A stretch of DNA of 64,000 nucleotides from CADEED01 sp043747835 (GCA_043747835.1 JAYTOK010000033.1:42687-106686); one strand, 5' to 3'. Positions 8,169 through 17,476 are shown, numbered from the stretch's first letter. The notes: generated from the sequence alone by a model not told the origin. A program made the numbers and translations.

Positions 8169-9388
8169 TTTCCCGTCTACTGTTCGCCGCGCTGGTCGCG
8201 GTCACGCTGGCCGCCTGCGGAGGCGCCGTCGAGGACTCGCACACGGAATCCGGCCACGAGGAGGCCGAACGCGGACCGCATGGCGGGCGTCTGCTCGAAG
8301 ACGGCGACGTCTCGGTCGAGCTCGAGATCTTCGAGGAGAACAGCCCGCCGCGTTTTCGCTTGTACGTCTATCGGGAGGGAAAGATCGTGGCGCCGGACAA
8401 GGTTCGCGCCATCGTGCACACGACACGAATCGACGGCCAGCGAACCTCGTTCGAGCTCGCGCCGGAGAAGGAGTACCTGACCGACTCCGCCATCGTGACC
8501 GAACCGCATTCCTTCGACGTCGACATCGAGGCAACGGTCGACGGCAAGCCGCACGCGTGGAAATACGCAGCGTACGAAGGCCGCGTGACCATCGCGGAGG
8601 CCACCGCGCGCGAGGCCGGCGTCGTCGTGCAGCCCGCGGGCCCGGCGGTGATTCGCGATGTGGTTCATCTCGTGGGCACCGTGACGTTGAACCCCGATCG
8701 CCACGCGCATCTGAAGGCGCGCTTCCCCGGCACGGTGCGTGACGTGCGCGTGAGTCTCGGTGCGACGGTCCGCCGCGGCCAGACGCTCCTCGTCATCGAG
8801 TCGAACGAGAGCATGCGGGAGTACGCCGTGACCGCGCCATTCGATGGCGTGGTGCTCGCGCGCGAAACGAACGTCGGCGACGTCACGGGCGATCATGCGC
8901 TCGTCGAGATCGCCGATCTGTCGCAGGTGTGGCTCGAGCTGCACGCGCTCGGGGACTCATCGACGCGCATCGCGGTCGGCCAGCCGGTGCGGGTCGCGTC
9001 GGCCACGACCCAGCGCACGGCGGAGTCGCGCGTGAGCGCGGTGTTGCCGCTGGCGACGCGCGGCCAGAGCGTCGTGATCCGGGCGAAACTCGACAACGCC
9101 CGCGGCGAGTGGCGGCCGGGCATGACCGTGTCCGCCGACGTCGTCGTCGCGCAGCGCGAGGTGCCGCTCGCGGTGCGCGAGTCGGCACTGCAGCGCTTCC
9201 GCGATTTCACCGTGGTGTTCGCGAAGTTCGGCGATCTGTACGAGGTGCGCATGGTCGAGCTCGGCGTGCGTGACGGCGAGCACGCGGAAGTGCTCGCGGG
9301 ACTCGACTCCGGCACGACCTACGTGACCGAACAGAGCTTCCTCATCAAGGCGGACATCGAGAAGTCCGCCGCCAGCCACGATCACTGA
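8165..9388 (+). CDS. czcB: CzcB-like periplasmic adaptor (membrane fusion protein)
   Basis: This 407-residue lipoprotein has a lipobox (VTLAACGG, Cys near residue 19). A short His/Glu-rich stretch (DSHTESGHEEAERGPHGG) follows and may bind metal, as in CzcB N-termini. The adaptor body then shows a barrel-sandwich half (RFPGTVRDVRVSLGATVRRGQ), a second lipoyl half (APFDGVVLARETNVGDVTG), and a beta-barrel domain with WRPGMTVSADVVVAQREVPL. It links CzcA to CzcC. It overlaps czcC by four bases and sits seven bases ahead of czcA. Confidence 0.92.
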   Translation: MISRLLFAALVAVTLAACGGAVEDSHTESGHEEAERGPHGGRLLEDGDVSVELEIFEENSPPRFRLYVYREGKIVAPDKVRAIVHTTRIDGQRTSFELAPEKEYLTDSAIVTEPHSFDVDIEATVDGKPHAWKYAAYEGRVTIAEATAREAGVVVQPAGPAVIRDVVHLVGTVTLNPDRHAHLKARFPGTVRDVRVSLGATVRRGQTLLVIESNESMREYAVTAPFDGVVLARETNVGDVTGDHALVEIADLSQVWLELHALGDSSTRIAVGQPVRVASATTQRTAESRVSAVLPLATRGQSVVIRAKLDNARGEWRPGMTVSADVVVAQREVPLAVRESALQRFRDFTVVFAKFGDLYEVRMVELGVRDGEHAEVLAGLDSGTTYVTEQSFLIKADIEKSAASHDH

Positions 9389-9395
9389 GCGCATC

Positions 9396-12300
9396 ATGCT
9401 AGAACGCATCATCCGCTATGCCGTCGCGCACCGGCTGCTCGTGCTGCTCCTCGTCCTGGGCAGCGCCGCGCTCGGCGTCTGGAGCTACGGCAAACTACCC
9501 ATCGACGCGGTGCCCGACATCACCAACGTCCAGGTGCAGGTCAACACGGCGGCCCCCGGCTATTCGCCGCTGGAAGCCGAGCAGCGCATCACGTTTCCCG
9601 TCGAGACCGCACTCGCGGGATTGCCGCGACTCCAATACACGCGGTCGCTGTCGCGGTACGGGCTCTCGCAGATCACGGTCGTCTTCGAAGATGGCACGGA
9701 CATCTACTTCGCGCGCCAGCAGGTCGCCGAGCGACTGCAGCAGGCGCGCGCGCAACTGCCGGCGGGGCTCGAGCCGGAAATGGGCCCCGTGGCCACGGGT
9801 CTGGGAGAGATATTCCTCTACACCGTCGAGGCCGGGCCCGGCGCGCGCCGACCGGACGGCAAGCCGTGGACTTCGTTCGACCTGCGCACGATCCAGGACT
9901 GGGTGATCCGCCCGCAGTTGCGCAATCTCAAGGGCGTCACCGAGGTCAACACGCTCGGCGGTCACGTGCGGCAGGTCCACGTGCTGCCCGATCCGGCGCG
10001 GCTGATCGCGTTCGACCTCACGTTCAAGGACCTGATCCGCGCGATCGAAAGCAACAATGCGAGCGTGGGCGCGGGTTACGTCGAGCGTAACGGCGAGCAG
10101 CTCCTGATTCGCGTGCCCGGGCAATACGCCGACGAGCAGGCGCTGCGCGATGCCGTCGTCGCCATGCGCGAAGGCGTGCCGTTGCGACTCGGGGACGTCG
10201 CGACGGTCGCCGAAGGCTCAGAGCTGCGCACCGGCGCGGCGACGCGCGACGGCCGCGAGGTCGTGATGGGCACGGTGTTCATGCTCATCGGCGAGAACAG
10301 CCGCGAAGTGGCGCAGCGCGCCGGCGCACGGCTCCGCGAGATCGACGCCACGCTGCCCGCGGGCGTCAGCGCGCGCCCGGTCTACGACCGCACGGTGCTG
10401 GTGGATCGCAGCATTCGTACCGTGATGACGAACCTCGTGGAGGGCGCCCTGCTCGTCATCGTCGTGTTGTTCGTGCTGCTCGGCAATTTCCGCGCCGCGC
10501 TGATCACGGCCGCCGTCATCCCCTTGTCGATGCTGCTGACGATCACGGGCATGGTGCAGAACCGCGTCTCGGCGAACCTCATGAGCCTGGGCGCGATCGA
10601 CTTCGGGCTCATCGTCGACGGCGCGGTGATCATCGTCGAGAACTGCCTGCGCCGCTTCGGCGAACGGCAGCGCGAGCTCGGCCGGACGCTCACGCGCGAG
10701 GAGCGCTTCGCGCTCGCGGCCAGCGCCAGCGGCGAGGTGATGAAGCCCGGCATCTTCGGTCTGTTCATCATCGCGGCGGTCTATCTACCGATATTCGCGC
10801 TGAGCGGCGTCGAGGGGAAGACGTTCCACCCGATGGCGATCACCGTGGTCATGGCGCTGACGGCCGCGATGGCGCTGTCGCTGACTTTCGTCCCGGCCGC
10901 CGTGGCGCAATTCGTCACGGGCACCGTCGAGGAACGCGAGACGAAACTCATGAGCGGCGCGCATCGGCTGTACGCCCCGCTGCTCGCCCGAGCCCTCGCG
11001 CACCGGCGCACCGTCGTGGCCGCCGCCGCCGCGTTCGTCGTCGCCTGCGGACTGCTCGCGACGCGGCTCGGCACCGAGTTCATCCCGGGACTCGACGAGG
11101 GCGACATTGCGATGCACGCGTTGCGCATTCCGGGTACGAGCCTCACGCAGGCGATCGGAATGCAGTCGCAACTCGAGCGGCGCATTCGCGCGTTTCCGGA
11201 GGTGAAGGAAGTCGTCGGAAAGATCGGCACCGCCGAGATCGCGACCGATCCAATGCCGCCGTCGGTGGCCGACACGCTCGTGATGCTGAAGCCGCGCGAC
11301 GAATGGCCGGATCCCGGCAAGCCGAAGGCAACGCTCGTCGCGGAGATCGAAGCGGCAGTGGAGAAAATTCCCGGCAACAACTACGAGTTCACACAGCCGG
11401 TGCAGATGCGCATGAACGAGCTCATCGCGGGGGTGCGCGCGGAAGTCGCGGTCAACGTCTATGGCGATTCTCTCGAGCAGCTCGAGATGCTCGGCCAGCG
11501 CGTGGCCGCGGTGGCGTCGCGCATCGACGGCGCGGCGGACGTCAAGACTGAACCGATCACGGGCCTGCCCGTGCTGGTGATCGAGCCGGACCGCGCGGCA
11601 ATCGCGCGATACGGCCTCACCGTTGCCGACGTGCAGGAGACCGTCGCCGTCGCGTTCGGTGGCGCACCCGCCGGACAGATGTTCGAGGGCGACCGGCGCT
11701 TCGACATCGTCGTGCGGCTGCCCGAGGCGCGGCGCAACGATGCGCGCGCGATCGGCGATCTGCCCATCGCGCTGCCGGAACGGCTCGGCGCCGAAGCGCA
11801 TGGCACTGCCTACGCGCCGAACTTCGTGCCGCTGCGCGCGGTCTCGCGCATCGCGCTCGAGACGGGCCCTAACCAGGTGAGCCGGGAGAACGGCAAGCGG
11901 CGAGTCGTCGTCACGGCAAACGTTCGCGGCCGCGACCTGGGCTCGTACGTGAGCGAGCTGCGTGAGAAGGTCGCCCGCGATGTCGAACTGCCGCAGGGAT
12001 ACTGGATCGGTTACGGCGGCACCTACGAGCAGCTCATCTCGGCCGCGGAGCGGCTCAGCGTCGTGGTGCCCGTGGTGCTCATCATGATCTTCGGGTTGCT
12101 GTTCATGGCGTTCGGATCGGCGCGCGACGCCGCGATCGTGTTCAGCGGCGTGCCACTCGCGCTCACGGGCGGCGTGCTCGCGTTGTGGCTGCGCGGGATT
12201 CCTTTCTCGATTTCCGCCGGCGTCGGCTTCATCGCGGTATCCGGCATTGCGGTTCTCAATGGCCTCGTGCTCGTGTCGTTCATCCACAAACTGCGCGGCG

Positions 12301-12539
12301 ACGGCATCGGAATCGTGGCGGCGATCGAGGGCGCCGCGACGACCCGGCTGCGCGCGATTCTCATGACGGCGCTCGTCGCGAGTCTCGGCTTCGTTCCGAT
12401 GGCGCTCAACACCGGCACCGGCGCCGAGGTGCAACGTCCTCTCGCCACGGTCGTCATCGGCGGCATCATCTCCGCGACGATGTTGAGTCTCGTCGTGTTG
12501 CCCGCGTTGTATCGGTGGGCCACGGCGCGTGTAACATGA
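9396..12539 (+). CDS. czcA: CzcA-like heavy-metal RND efflux pump
   Basis: The 1047-residue RND transporter is full length. It opens with the family start MLERIIRYAVAHRLLVLLLV and KLPIDAVPDITNVQVQVNT. Transmembrane helix 4 carries DFGLIVDGAVIIVEN, whose acidic residues fall at 402, 408 and 415. From memory, these are the same positions as the essential residues in Cupriavidus CzcA. That motif marks the heavy-metal subfamily and divalent cations rather than the CusA monovalent type. The pump uses proton import to export Zn, Co, Cd or Ni through CzcB and CzcC. I saw no two-component regulator or CzcD next to it. Confidence 0.95.
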   Translation: MLERIIRYAVAHRLLVLLLVLGSAALGVWSYGKLPIDAVPDITNVQVQVNTAAPGYSPLEAEQRITFPVETALAGLPRLQYTRSLSRYGLSQITVVFEDGTDIYFARQQVAERLQQARAQLPAGLEPEMGPVATGLGEIFLYTVEAGPGARRPDGKPWTSFDLRTIQDWVIRPQLRNLKGVTEVNTLGGHVRQVHVLPDPARLIAFDLTFKDLIRAIESNNASVGAGYVERNGEQLLIRVPGQYADEQALRDAVVAMREGVPLRLGDVATVAEGSELRTGAATRDGREVVMGTVFMLIGENSREVAQRAGARLREIDATLPAGVSARPVYDRTVLVDRSIRTVMTNLVEGALLVIVVLFVLLGNFRAALITAAVIPLSMLLTITGMVQNRVSANLMSLGAIDFGLIVDGAVIIVENCLRRFGERQRELGRTLTREERFALAASASGEVMKPGIFGLFIIAAVYLPIFALSGVEGKTFHPMAITVVMALTAAMALSLTFVPAAVAQFVTGTVEERETKLMSGAHRLYAPLLARALAHRRTVVAAAAAFVVACGLLATRLGTEFIPGLDEGDIAMHALRIPGTSLTQAIGMQSQLERRIRAFPEVKEVVGKIGTAEIATDPMPPSVADTLVMLKPRDEWPDPGKPKATLVAEIEAAVEKIPGNNYEFTQPVQMRMNELIAGVRAEVAVNVYGDSLEQLEMLGQRVAAVASRIDGAADVKTEPITGLPVLVIEPDRAAIARYGLTVADVQETVAVAFGGAPAGQMFEGDRRFDIVVRLPEARRNDARAIGDLPIALPERLGAEAHGTAYAPNFVPLRAVSRIALETGPNQVSRENGKRRVVVTANVRGRDLGSYVSELREKVARDVELPQGYWIGYGGTYEQLISAAERLSVVVPVVLIMIFGLLFMAFGSARDAAIVFSGVPLALTGGVLALWLRGIPFSISAGVGFIAVSGIAVLNGLVLVSFIHKLRGDGIGIVAAIEGAATTRLRAILMTALVASLGFVPMALNTGTGAEVQRPLATVVIGGIISATMLSLVVLPALYRWATARVT

Positions 12540-12573
12540 TTCCTCCATCTATACACGCCTCCCGAAGGTGCTC

Positions 12574-13284
12574 ATGCGCGAACAGACCATCGACTACCGT
12601 GACGGCGAGACGCTCCTCGAAGGCTTCCTCTGTTACGACGAATCTCTGCCCGGCCCGCGGCCGACGGTTCTGATCAATCACGCCTGGGGCGGGCGCGACG
12701 AGTTCGTGGAGCGCAAGGCGCGCCGGCTCGCGTGGCAGGGTTACGCGTGCTTTGCGCTCGACAACTACGGCAAGGGCAAGCGCGGCGGAACGCCGGCAGA
12801 ATGCAACGCGCTCATGACGCCGTTCATGCAGGACCGGCGGAAGTTGCTGATGCGGTTGCAGGCCGGCCTCACGGCGGCAAAGGGCATGCCCATCGTCGAT
12901 GCGCGACGCATCGCGGTCATGGGATTCTGTTTCGGCGGTCTGTGCACTCTCGATCTCGCGCGCGCCAATGCCGACGTGCGCGGCGTGGTGAGTTTCCACG
13001 GGTTGCTGAAACCTTCCGGATTCACGGAACCGAAAATCCGCGCGAAGGTACTCATGCTTCATGGGTACGACGATCCACTGGCGCCGCCCGACGACGTGCT
13101 CGCCATCGCCCGAGAATTCACCGCCGCCGGTGCGGACTGGCAGTTGCATGCCTACGGCCATACGGTGCACGCATTCACGAATCCGTCCGCCAACGATCGT
13201 GCCGGCGGAACGCAGTACGACGAAGCCGCGGACCGGCGGTCGTGGCATGCGCTCGAAGAGTTCCTCGCAGAGGTACTCAAATAA
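12574..13284 (+). CDS. Dienelactone hydrolase family protein
   Basis: The 236-residue alpha/beta hydrolase carries the dienelactone-hydrolase nucleophile motif GFCFGGLC, with Cys instead of Ser, an Asp in MLHGYDDPLAP and a His in YGHTVHAFTNP. The HAWGGRDEFV loop forms the oxyanion region. I start at ATG 12574 because GAAGG lies five bases upstream. A GTG two codons earlier is possible. It lies 34 bases after czcA and may share its transcript, but a link to metal resistance is not evident. The substrate is unknown, and many such proteins act on lactones or esters other than dienelactone. Confidence 0.9.
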   Translation: MREQTIDYRDGETLLEGFLCYDESLPGPRPTVLINHAWGGRDEFVERKARRLAWQGYACFALDNYGKGKRGGTPAECNALMTPFMQDRRKLLMRLQAGLTAAKGMPIVDARRIAVMGFCFGGLCTLDLARANADVRGVVSFHGLLKPSGFTEPKIRAKVLMLHGYDDPLAPPDDVLAIAREFTAAGADWQLHAYGHTVHAFTNPSANDRAGGTQYDEAADRRSWHALEEFLAEVLK

Positions 13285-13344
13285 AAGGCGTTTTGCCGCG
13301 CTGCGTGATAGCGTGGTCTGGTCCCACTCGGCGGAGCACACCTC

Positions 13345-14061
13345 ATGAAGAAGGTTTCGATCATCGTCGTCGCGGCGCTCGGTCTCATGCTCGCGGGTTT
13401 CGCCGAAGCGGCGAAGCCGAAGAAGCGCACGCGCAATCAGAATCGTGTCGGAGCGTATGGCGGTCTGCTCGTGGGCAACGCGAAATACAGCGTGGACGCC
13501 GCCGAGGAGGAAGCCGACCTCGTCGATTTCTTCCAGGGCTCGGGCGCGCCGACTCGCAACCTCTCGACATCCACCGAGGATTCCGACATCGGCTACACCG
13601 CCGCATTCGGCTATCGATTCAACCGCTACGTCGCCGCGGAGCTCGGGCTCGCGCAGTACGGTGAAACCTCGTCGGTCGTGCGCGGCGAGATCGAACAGGA
13701 CCCGGTTGTGGGATTCGTGCCCGCGAACGTCAAGATTTCGTTCGCCGTCGGCGGCCCTCTCTTCTCGGTCGTCGGCATCCTGCCGCTCGGCGACAAGTTC
13801 GAACTCTACGGACGCGCGGGCCTGTTGTTCGCGAGCGCGGAACGCGAGCTCTCGGCGCGCGTCGACGGCCAGAACGCGGGTGTCGGCAGCGCCAAAGGCG
13901 ATTCCACCGAAGTCGTGTTCGGCGCGGGTCTCACCTGGCACATCAACCAGATCTACTCCGTCCGGCTCGAGCAACAGCGGCTCACGGAAGTCGGTCAGGA
14001 AGATCGCTCCGGCACCGAGGACGTGGACTACACCGCGCTGGGGTTCATCGTCCGGTTCTGA
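13345..14061 (+). CDS. Outer-membrane beta-barrel protein (OmpA-like/opacity type)
   Basis: The 238-residue protein has a signal peptide (MKKVSIIVVAALGLMLAGFAEA) followed by a basic linker. Alternating-residue beta strands follow: GAYGGLLVGNAKY, IGYTAAFGYRFNRYVAAELG, ELYGRAGLLFASAE, VVFGAGLTWHINQIYSVRLE. It ends in a terminal aromatic strand FIVRF, the usual BAM recognition signature. The pattern suggests an eight-stranded barrel. No periplasmic domain is present. It sits 18 bases ahead of the sugar dehydrogenase gene, which is perhaps in the same transcript. Confidence 0.83.
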   Translation: MKKVSIIVVAALGLMLAGFAEAAKPKKRTRNQNRVGAYGGLLVGNAKYSVDAAEEEADLVDFFQGSGAPTRNLSTSTEDSDIGYTAAFGYRFNRYVAAELGLAQYGETSSVVRGEIEQDPVVGFVPANVKISFAVGGPLFSVVGILPLGDKFELYGRAGLLFASAERELSARVDGQNAGVGSAKGDSTEVVFGAGLTWHINQIYSVRLEQQRLTEVGQEDRSGTEDVDYTALGFIVRF

Positions 14062-14078
14062 TCGGCGACAATGGGGGG

Positions 14079-15212
14079 ATGGCCACATACTCCCGAGCTG
14101 TCCTGACCTGCGCCGCGCTGTTGAGCGCCGCGTGCAACCGCGGTAACACCGCGCCCACCACTCGCCCGACTGAAGCGTTTGTCGCGACGCCCGTCGCGCA
14201 GTTCGCCGAGCCGTGGGCGATGACTTTCCTGCCGGACGGCCGCCTGCTCGTCACGGAGAAGAGAGGCGCGCTCAAACTACTCGACGTCGCGAGCGGGAAG
14301 GCCGGCGACATCAGCGGCGTGCCGCCGGTGGCGTACGGCGGCCAGGGCGGATTCGGCGACGTCCTGTTGCATCCCGACTTCTCGAAGAATCGCGTCGTGT
14401 ACGTCAGCTTCGCCGAACGTGGCGACAGCGGCGGCAGTGGCGGTGCCGTTGCTCGCGGCACCCTGTCGCTCGACGCGAACGGCGGCGGCAAGCTCGAGGG
14501 TCTCGCCGTGATCTGGCGGCAAGTGCCGAAGGTCGACGGCCAGGGGCATTTCGGCCATCGGTTGGCGTTCGGTCCCGACGGAAAACTCTGGATCACGTCG
14601 AGTGAGCGGCAGAAGTTCACGCCCGCGCAGGACATGAAGAGCAACCTCGGCAAGATCGTGCGCCTCAACGACGACGGCAGCGTGCCCGCGGAAAATCCGT
14701 TCGCGGCGCAGGGCGGCGTCACCGCGCAGGTCTGGTCGCTGGGTCACCGGAACCTGCTAGGTCTGGCGTTCGACGCGCAAGGCCGTCTCTATGCGCACGA
14801 GATGGGTCCGCGCGGTGGCGACGAGCTCAACATCATCGAGAAGGGCGCGAACTACGGTTACCCGATCGTCTCGAACGGCGATCACTACAACGGGCGCGAC
14901 ATCCCGGATCACCCGACGCGGCCGGAATTCAAGGCGCCGCTCGTGACCTGGAATCCCGTGATTTCACCCGCAGGATTCGTCATCTACTCGGGCGCGATGT
15001 TCCCGGCGTGGAAGGGCAACGGCTTCATCGGCGGCTTGTCGTCGCAGTCGCTCGTGCGCGTGGAATTCGGTGACGGGACCGCACGCGAGGCGCAGCGATT
15101 CGACATGGGCCGGCGTATCCGCGAGGTGGAGCAAGGTCCCGATGGCGCGATCTGGCTGCTCGAGGATGGCGTGGCGCCGGGCGGAAGGCTGCTGAAGCTG
15201 ACGCCGCGGTAA
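14079..15212 (+). CDS. PQQ-dependent sugar dehydrogenase (Asd/YliI type) lipoprotein
   Basis: The 377-residue protein has a lipobox (LLSAACNR) and a six-bladed propeller typical of soluble-type aldose and sorbosone dehydrogenases. Key motifs are EPWAMTFLPDGRLLVTEKRG, GGQGGFGDVLLHPDF, GHFGHRLAFGPDGKLWIT (catalytic His region), SLGHRNLLGLAFD, GPRGGDELNIIEKGANYGYP and the closing EVEQGPDGAIWLLED. It oxidises aldose sugars with PQQ in the periplasm. PQQ synthesis genes are not in this window. The stop codon is two bases before a perfect inverted repeat. Confidence 0.93.
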   Translation: MATYSRAVLTCAALLSAACNRGNTAPTTRPTEAFVATPVAQFAEPWAMTFLPDGRLLVTEKRGALKLLDVASGKAGDISGVPPVAYGGQGGFGDVLLHPDFSKNRVVYVSFAERGDSGGSGGAVARGTLSLDANGGGKLEGLAVIWRQVPKVDGQGHFGHRLAFGPDGKLWITSSERQKFTPAQDMKSNLGKIVRLNDDGSVPAENPFAAQGGVTAQVWSLGHRNLLGLAFDAQGRLYAHEMGPRGGDELNIIEKGANYGYPIVSNGDHYNGRDIPDHPTRPEFKAPLVTWNPVISPAGFVIYSGAMFPAWKGNGFIGGLSSQSLVRVEFGDGTAREAQRFDMGRRIREVEQGPDGAIWLLEDGVAPGGRLLKLTPR

Positions 15213-15214
15213 GT

Positions 15215-15265
15215 TTTAAAGGGGACAGATCTATTTAGCGGCTAAATAGATCTGTCCCCTTTAAA
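15215..15265. repeat. Perfect 25-bp inverted repeat (REP-like palindrome)
   Basis: Two exact 25-base arms starting TTTAAAGGGGACAGATC are separated by a single G. The arm carries the same GGGGACAGATCTATTT core as the elements at 2967 and 47235. It lies between convergent genes and runs into the end of the minus-strand acyltransferase gene, supplying its stop codon and last seven codons. It would also fold into a very stable terminator-like hairpin. Confidence 0.92.
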
Positions 15266-16450
15266 TGTCTCGACGTCGGGCGGCTCATCGTGCTCGACCA
15301 GCCGCAGCAGCGGCAACAACAACTGATTCAGGAACGGGTGCCGGTGCCGCGCCCACACGATCGTCGGCTCCGGCCGGCAGCCGAGCCGCGCTTTCGGCTC
15401 GAGCGCCGTGCGGCCGAACGACACGCGCCGCGCGCCGTTCTCGATCGCGTGCGCCAGCGACGCATGCAGCAGGCGCAGGTAGATCGGCACACCCTCTCCC
15501 GCCACCGCGCGATCGAAACCGATGTGATACGCGAACGCGGTCTCGCCATCGAGCAGCGACATGATGAAGCCGATGATCTTTCCATTGCGCCGCGCGACGT
15601 GCACCCGCGACCCGGACGCCGCGCACAGTTCCGGCCAGTAGTTCGCCGGCACCGTGAACGGCCGCAGCCCGGCGTTGCCGTGCACCTGCAGATAGAGCGC
15701 CTGCAGTTCCCCGGCATGCGCGGCAACGTCGTCGAGCGGCTCTATCGTCCCGCCCGCATCCTCGAACTTCTTGTGCACGCGGTTCTTGATGTCGCTGCGG
15801 TACTTGGAAGTCAGGCCCGACAGATAGTCGGCGTATCCGCGCCACGCGGGATTCACGGCAAGGACCATGTTGGGCTCGGTCTCGACCACGCCGTAGCTGA
15901 GCTTCCTGAGTACGGCACTGTCCGCGCGCGCCGCCACGTCGAAATCCTTGAGCAGCACGATATCCGTGCTGCCCGCGAGCTTCTCCGCGCGCCGCACGCG
16001 GTACACGGCTTCACTCACCGCGTGCCAGACCTTCTCGCGATCCACGCCGGGCACGGCGGCAACGCCGTGCAGCCCATACACCAGCAGGTTGCCGCAGACG
16101 AGCACGCGGGTCTTCATTGCAGAGCCGAGACTGCGCAACGCGCGCCGCCGCTTCGTGTCGCCAAGGTGCGTGTGATCGAGCGTCACGATCTGCAGACACA
16201 CCGTCGCGACGGGCGTATCACCATCGCTGATCAACGCGTAGCGAGGCTCGACGTTCGGCGGCCTGACGCGCTCGAACATGCGCTGGTAGTTGGCGGAATG
16301 GAAGAAACTGCCGCCGCGGGTGACCGAGACCCACGCATCCGCATTGAGCTGCGAGAACCGGTCGGCGACGGCGATGCAGAACGGAGCGCGCGAGCGCAGG
16401 CGTCGGCGTTCTTCCATCGCGAGGGAGATCTTGTTAGCGAGGCGCTTCAA
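15242..16450 (-). CDS. GNAT/FemAB-like N-acyltransferase
   Basis: The 402-residue cytosolic protein has an acetyltransferase fold in its C-terminal half. YRSDIKNRVHKKFEDAGG precedes the fold, and ARRNGKIIGFIMSLLDG and AFAYHIGFDRAV fit the beta4/beta5 region. GARRVSFGRTALEPKARLG is typical of the peptidoglycan-type or COG3146-like acyltransferases. The substrate is unknown. The last residues (ETFKGDRSI) are encoded by the palindrome at 15215-15265, so the natural C-terminus was probably different before that element arrived. It converges on the sugar dehydrogenase. Confidence 0.75.
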   Translation of the reverse strand: MKRLANKISLAMEERRRLRSRAPFCIAVADRFSQLNADAWVSVTRGGSFFHSANYQRMFERVRPPNVEPRYALISDGDTPVATVCLQIVTLDHTHLGDTKRRRALRSLGSAMKTRVLVCGNLLVYGLHGVAAVPGVDREKVWHAVSEAVYRVRRAEKLAGSTDIVLLKDFDVAARADSAVLRKLSYGVVETEPNMVLAVNPAWRGYADYLSGLTSKYRSDIKNRVHKKFEDAGGTIEPLDDVAAHAGELQALYLQVHGNAGLRPFTVPANYWPELCAASGSRVHVARRNGKIIGFIMSLLDGETAFAYHIGFDRAVAGEGVPIYLRLLHASLAHAIENGARRVSFGRTALEPKARLGCRPEPTIVWARHRHPFLNQLLLPLLRLVEHDEPPDVETFKGDRSI

Positions 16451-16553
16451 GGGTGTTCGATGTCCACAGAGTGGGACGGGGGAGCATAACGGCGCTCACT
16501 TGACCGCGGCAAACCCGCCAGCCAGCATGCGTGGGAACAAACAGGGAGTTCCG

Positions 16554-16940
16554 ATGAAGAGTTTTCTCGCCGTGCTGGCAGGCCTCGTGTTCGTGGTCGC
16601 TATCACGACGATCGTCGACATCGCGCTGTATTACACCGGAATTTTCACCACGGGGAAGATGACCACGATGCACTGGCTCGCGGCGCTGGGATACCGCGTG
16701 GTGATTTCGACCTTCGGCTGCTGGCTGGCGGCGAAGCTTGCTCCCGCGAATCCGATGAAGCACGCGTTGATACTGGGCGGGATCGGAACGTTGATCGCAA
16801 TCGTCGGCGCCGTCGCGACCTGGAACGCGGGGCCGGAGTTCGGCCCGAAATGGTATCCACTGTCGCTCGTGATCACCGCGCTGCCGTGTGCCTGGCTCGG
16901 CGGCTTGCTGGCCTCGCGCCCGGCTACAGCTTCCGCGTGA
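16554..16940 (+). CDS. Small four-helix membrane protein
   Basis: The 128-residue protein has four hydrophobic segments: FLAVLAGLVFVVAITTIVDI, HWLAALGYRVVISTFGCWLA, HALILGGIGTLIAIVGAVAT and LSLVITALPCAWLGGLLA. No enzyme motif is visible. I start at ATG 16554, with GGGAG seven bases upstream. A longer in-frame extension back to 16290 overlaps the opposite gene and looks like a shadow. Its 3' end overlaps the convergent acetyltransferase gene by 17 bases. The function is unknown. Confidence 0.72.
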   Translation: MKSFLAVLAGLVFVVAITTIVDIALYYTGIFTTGKMTTMHWLAALGYRVVISTFGCWLAAKLAPANPMKHALILGGIGTLIAIVGAVATWNAGPEFGPKWYPLSLVITALPCAWLGGLLASRPATASA

Positions 16941-17379
16941 AATAGACCACTCGCTCGGTTTCCCGGAAGCCGAGCGCTGCGTGCGCGCGCTGGCTCGTCA
17001 CGTTGTCGAGCAGGGCGTCGGAGGCGAGTTCGCGGCAGCCGCGCGCCCGCGCCCAGTCGCCGATCGCCGCGAAGAGCTTTCGCGCGACGCCTTTGCGGCG
17101 CCAGGCCGGCGAGACATAGACACCTTCGACGAAACCGACAGGCGCGGTTTCCGTGCCGTTCACGTAATCACCACGGATGGATCCCTCGATGAATCCGATG
17201 GGCTGGTGCGTTTCGTCATACATCATGAGCTGGAGGAATCGCTCCGGCTGCGCGAGCGAGATCGCCATGTAACCGCGATGGTCATCGGCGCTGGCGTCGG
17301 GCCAGAGGGCGAGCCTGAAGTCGAGCCAGCCCGGCTGATCAAGCGCGGCGCACCGTTCGATGGTGGTCCTGGAAGGCAT
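16924..17379 (-). CDS. Aminoglycoside 6'-N-acetyltransferase-like GNAT, AAC(6')-I type
   Basis: The 151-residue GNAT closely follows the chromosomal AAC(6')-I enzymes of Stenotrophomonas and Acinetobacter. Matching features are FRLALWPDASADDHRGYM near the start, the DYVNGTETAPVGFVEG core, YVSPAWRRKGVARKL for acetyl-CoA binding, GCRELASDALLDN, AHAALGFRETERVVYF at the C-terminus, and near-identical length. The family acetylates the 6' amino group of kanamycin, tobramycin or amikacin. Whether this enzyme confers resistance or acts on another substrate cannot be read from sequence. No mobile element or resistance cassette surrounds it, so it looks intrinsic. Confidence 0.82.
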   Translation of the reverse strand: MPSRTTIERCAALDQPGWLDFRLALWPDASADDHRGYMAISLAQPERFLQLMMYDETHQPIGFIEGSIRGDYVNGTETAPVGFVEGVYVSPAWRRKGVARKLFAAIGDWARARGCRELASDALLDNVTSQRAHAALGFRETERVVYFTRKL

Positions 17380-17476
17380 GTCAACAAGCGTATCAGGCGA
17401 TCCCCGCCTTCATACAGTCTTGCGCGGCGAACGCACTGAGTGGACGGCAGGCCGATCGCGCGGAAAAATTCCGCCC

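Noticed and set aside
10785..12548. 587-residue open frame antisense to czcA
   Set aside because: It is a shadow frame: high-GC codon bias of czcA leaves its complement open. The translation is low in hydrophobic residues, rich in Arg/His/Asp, and has no domain.
12466..14088. 540-residue antisense frame over three plus-strand genes
   Set aside because: The three plus-strand genes carry clear family motifs, whereas this frame crosses their boundaries without any recognisable domain.
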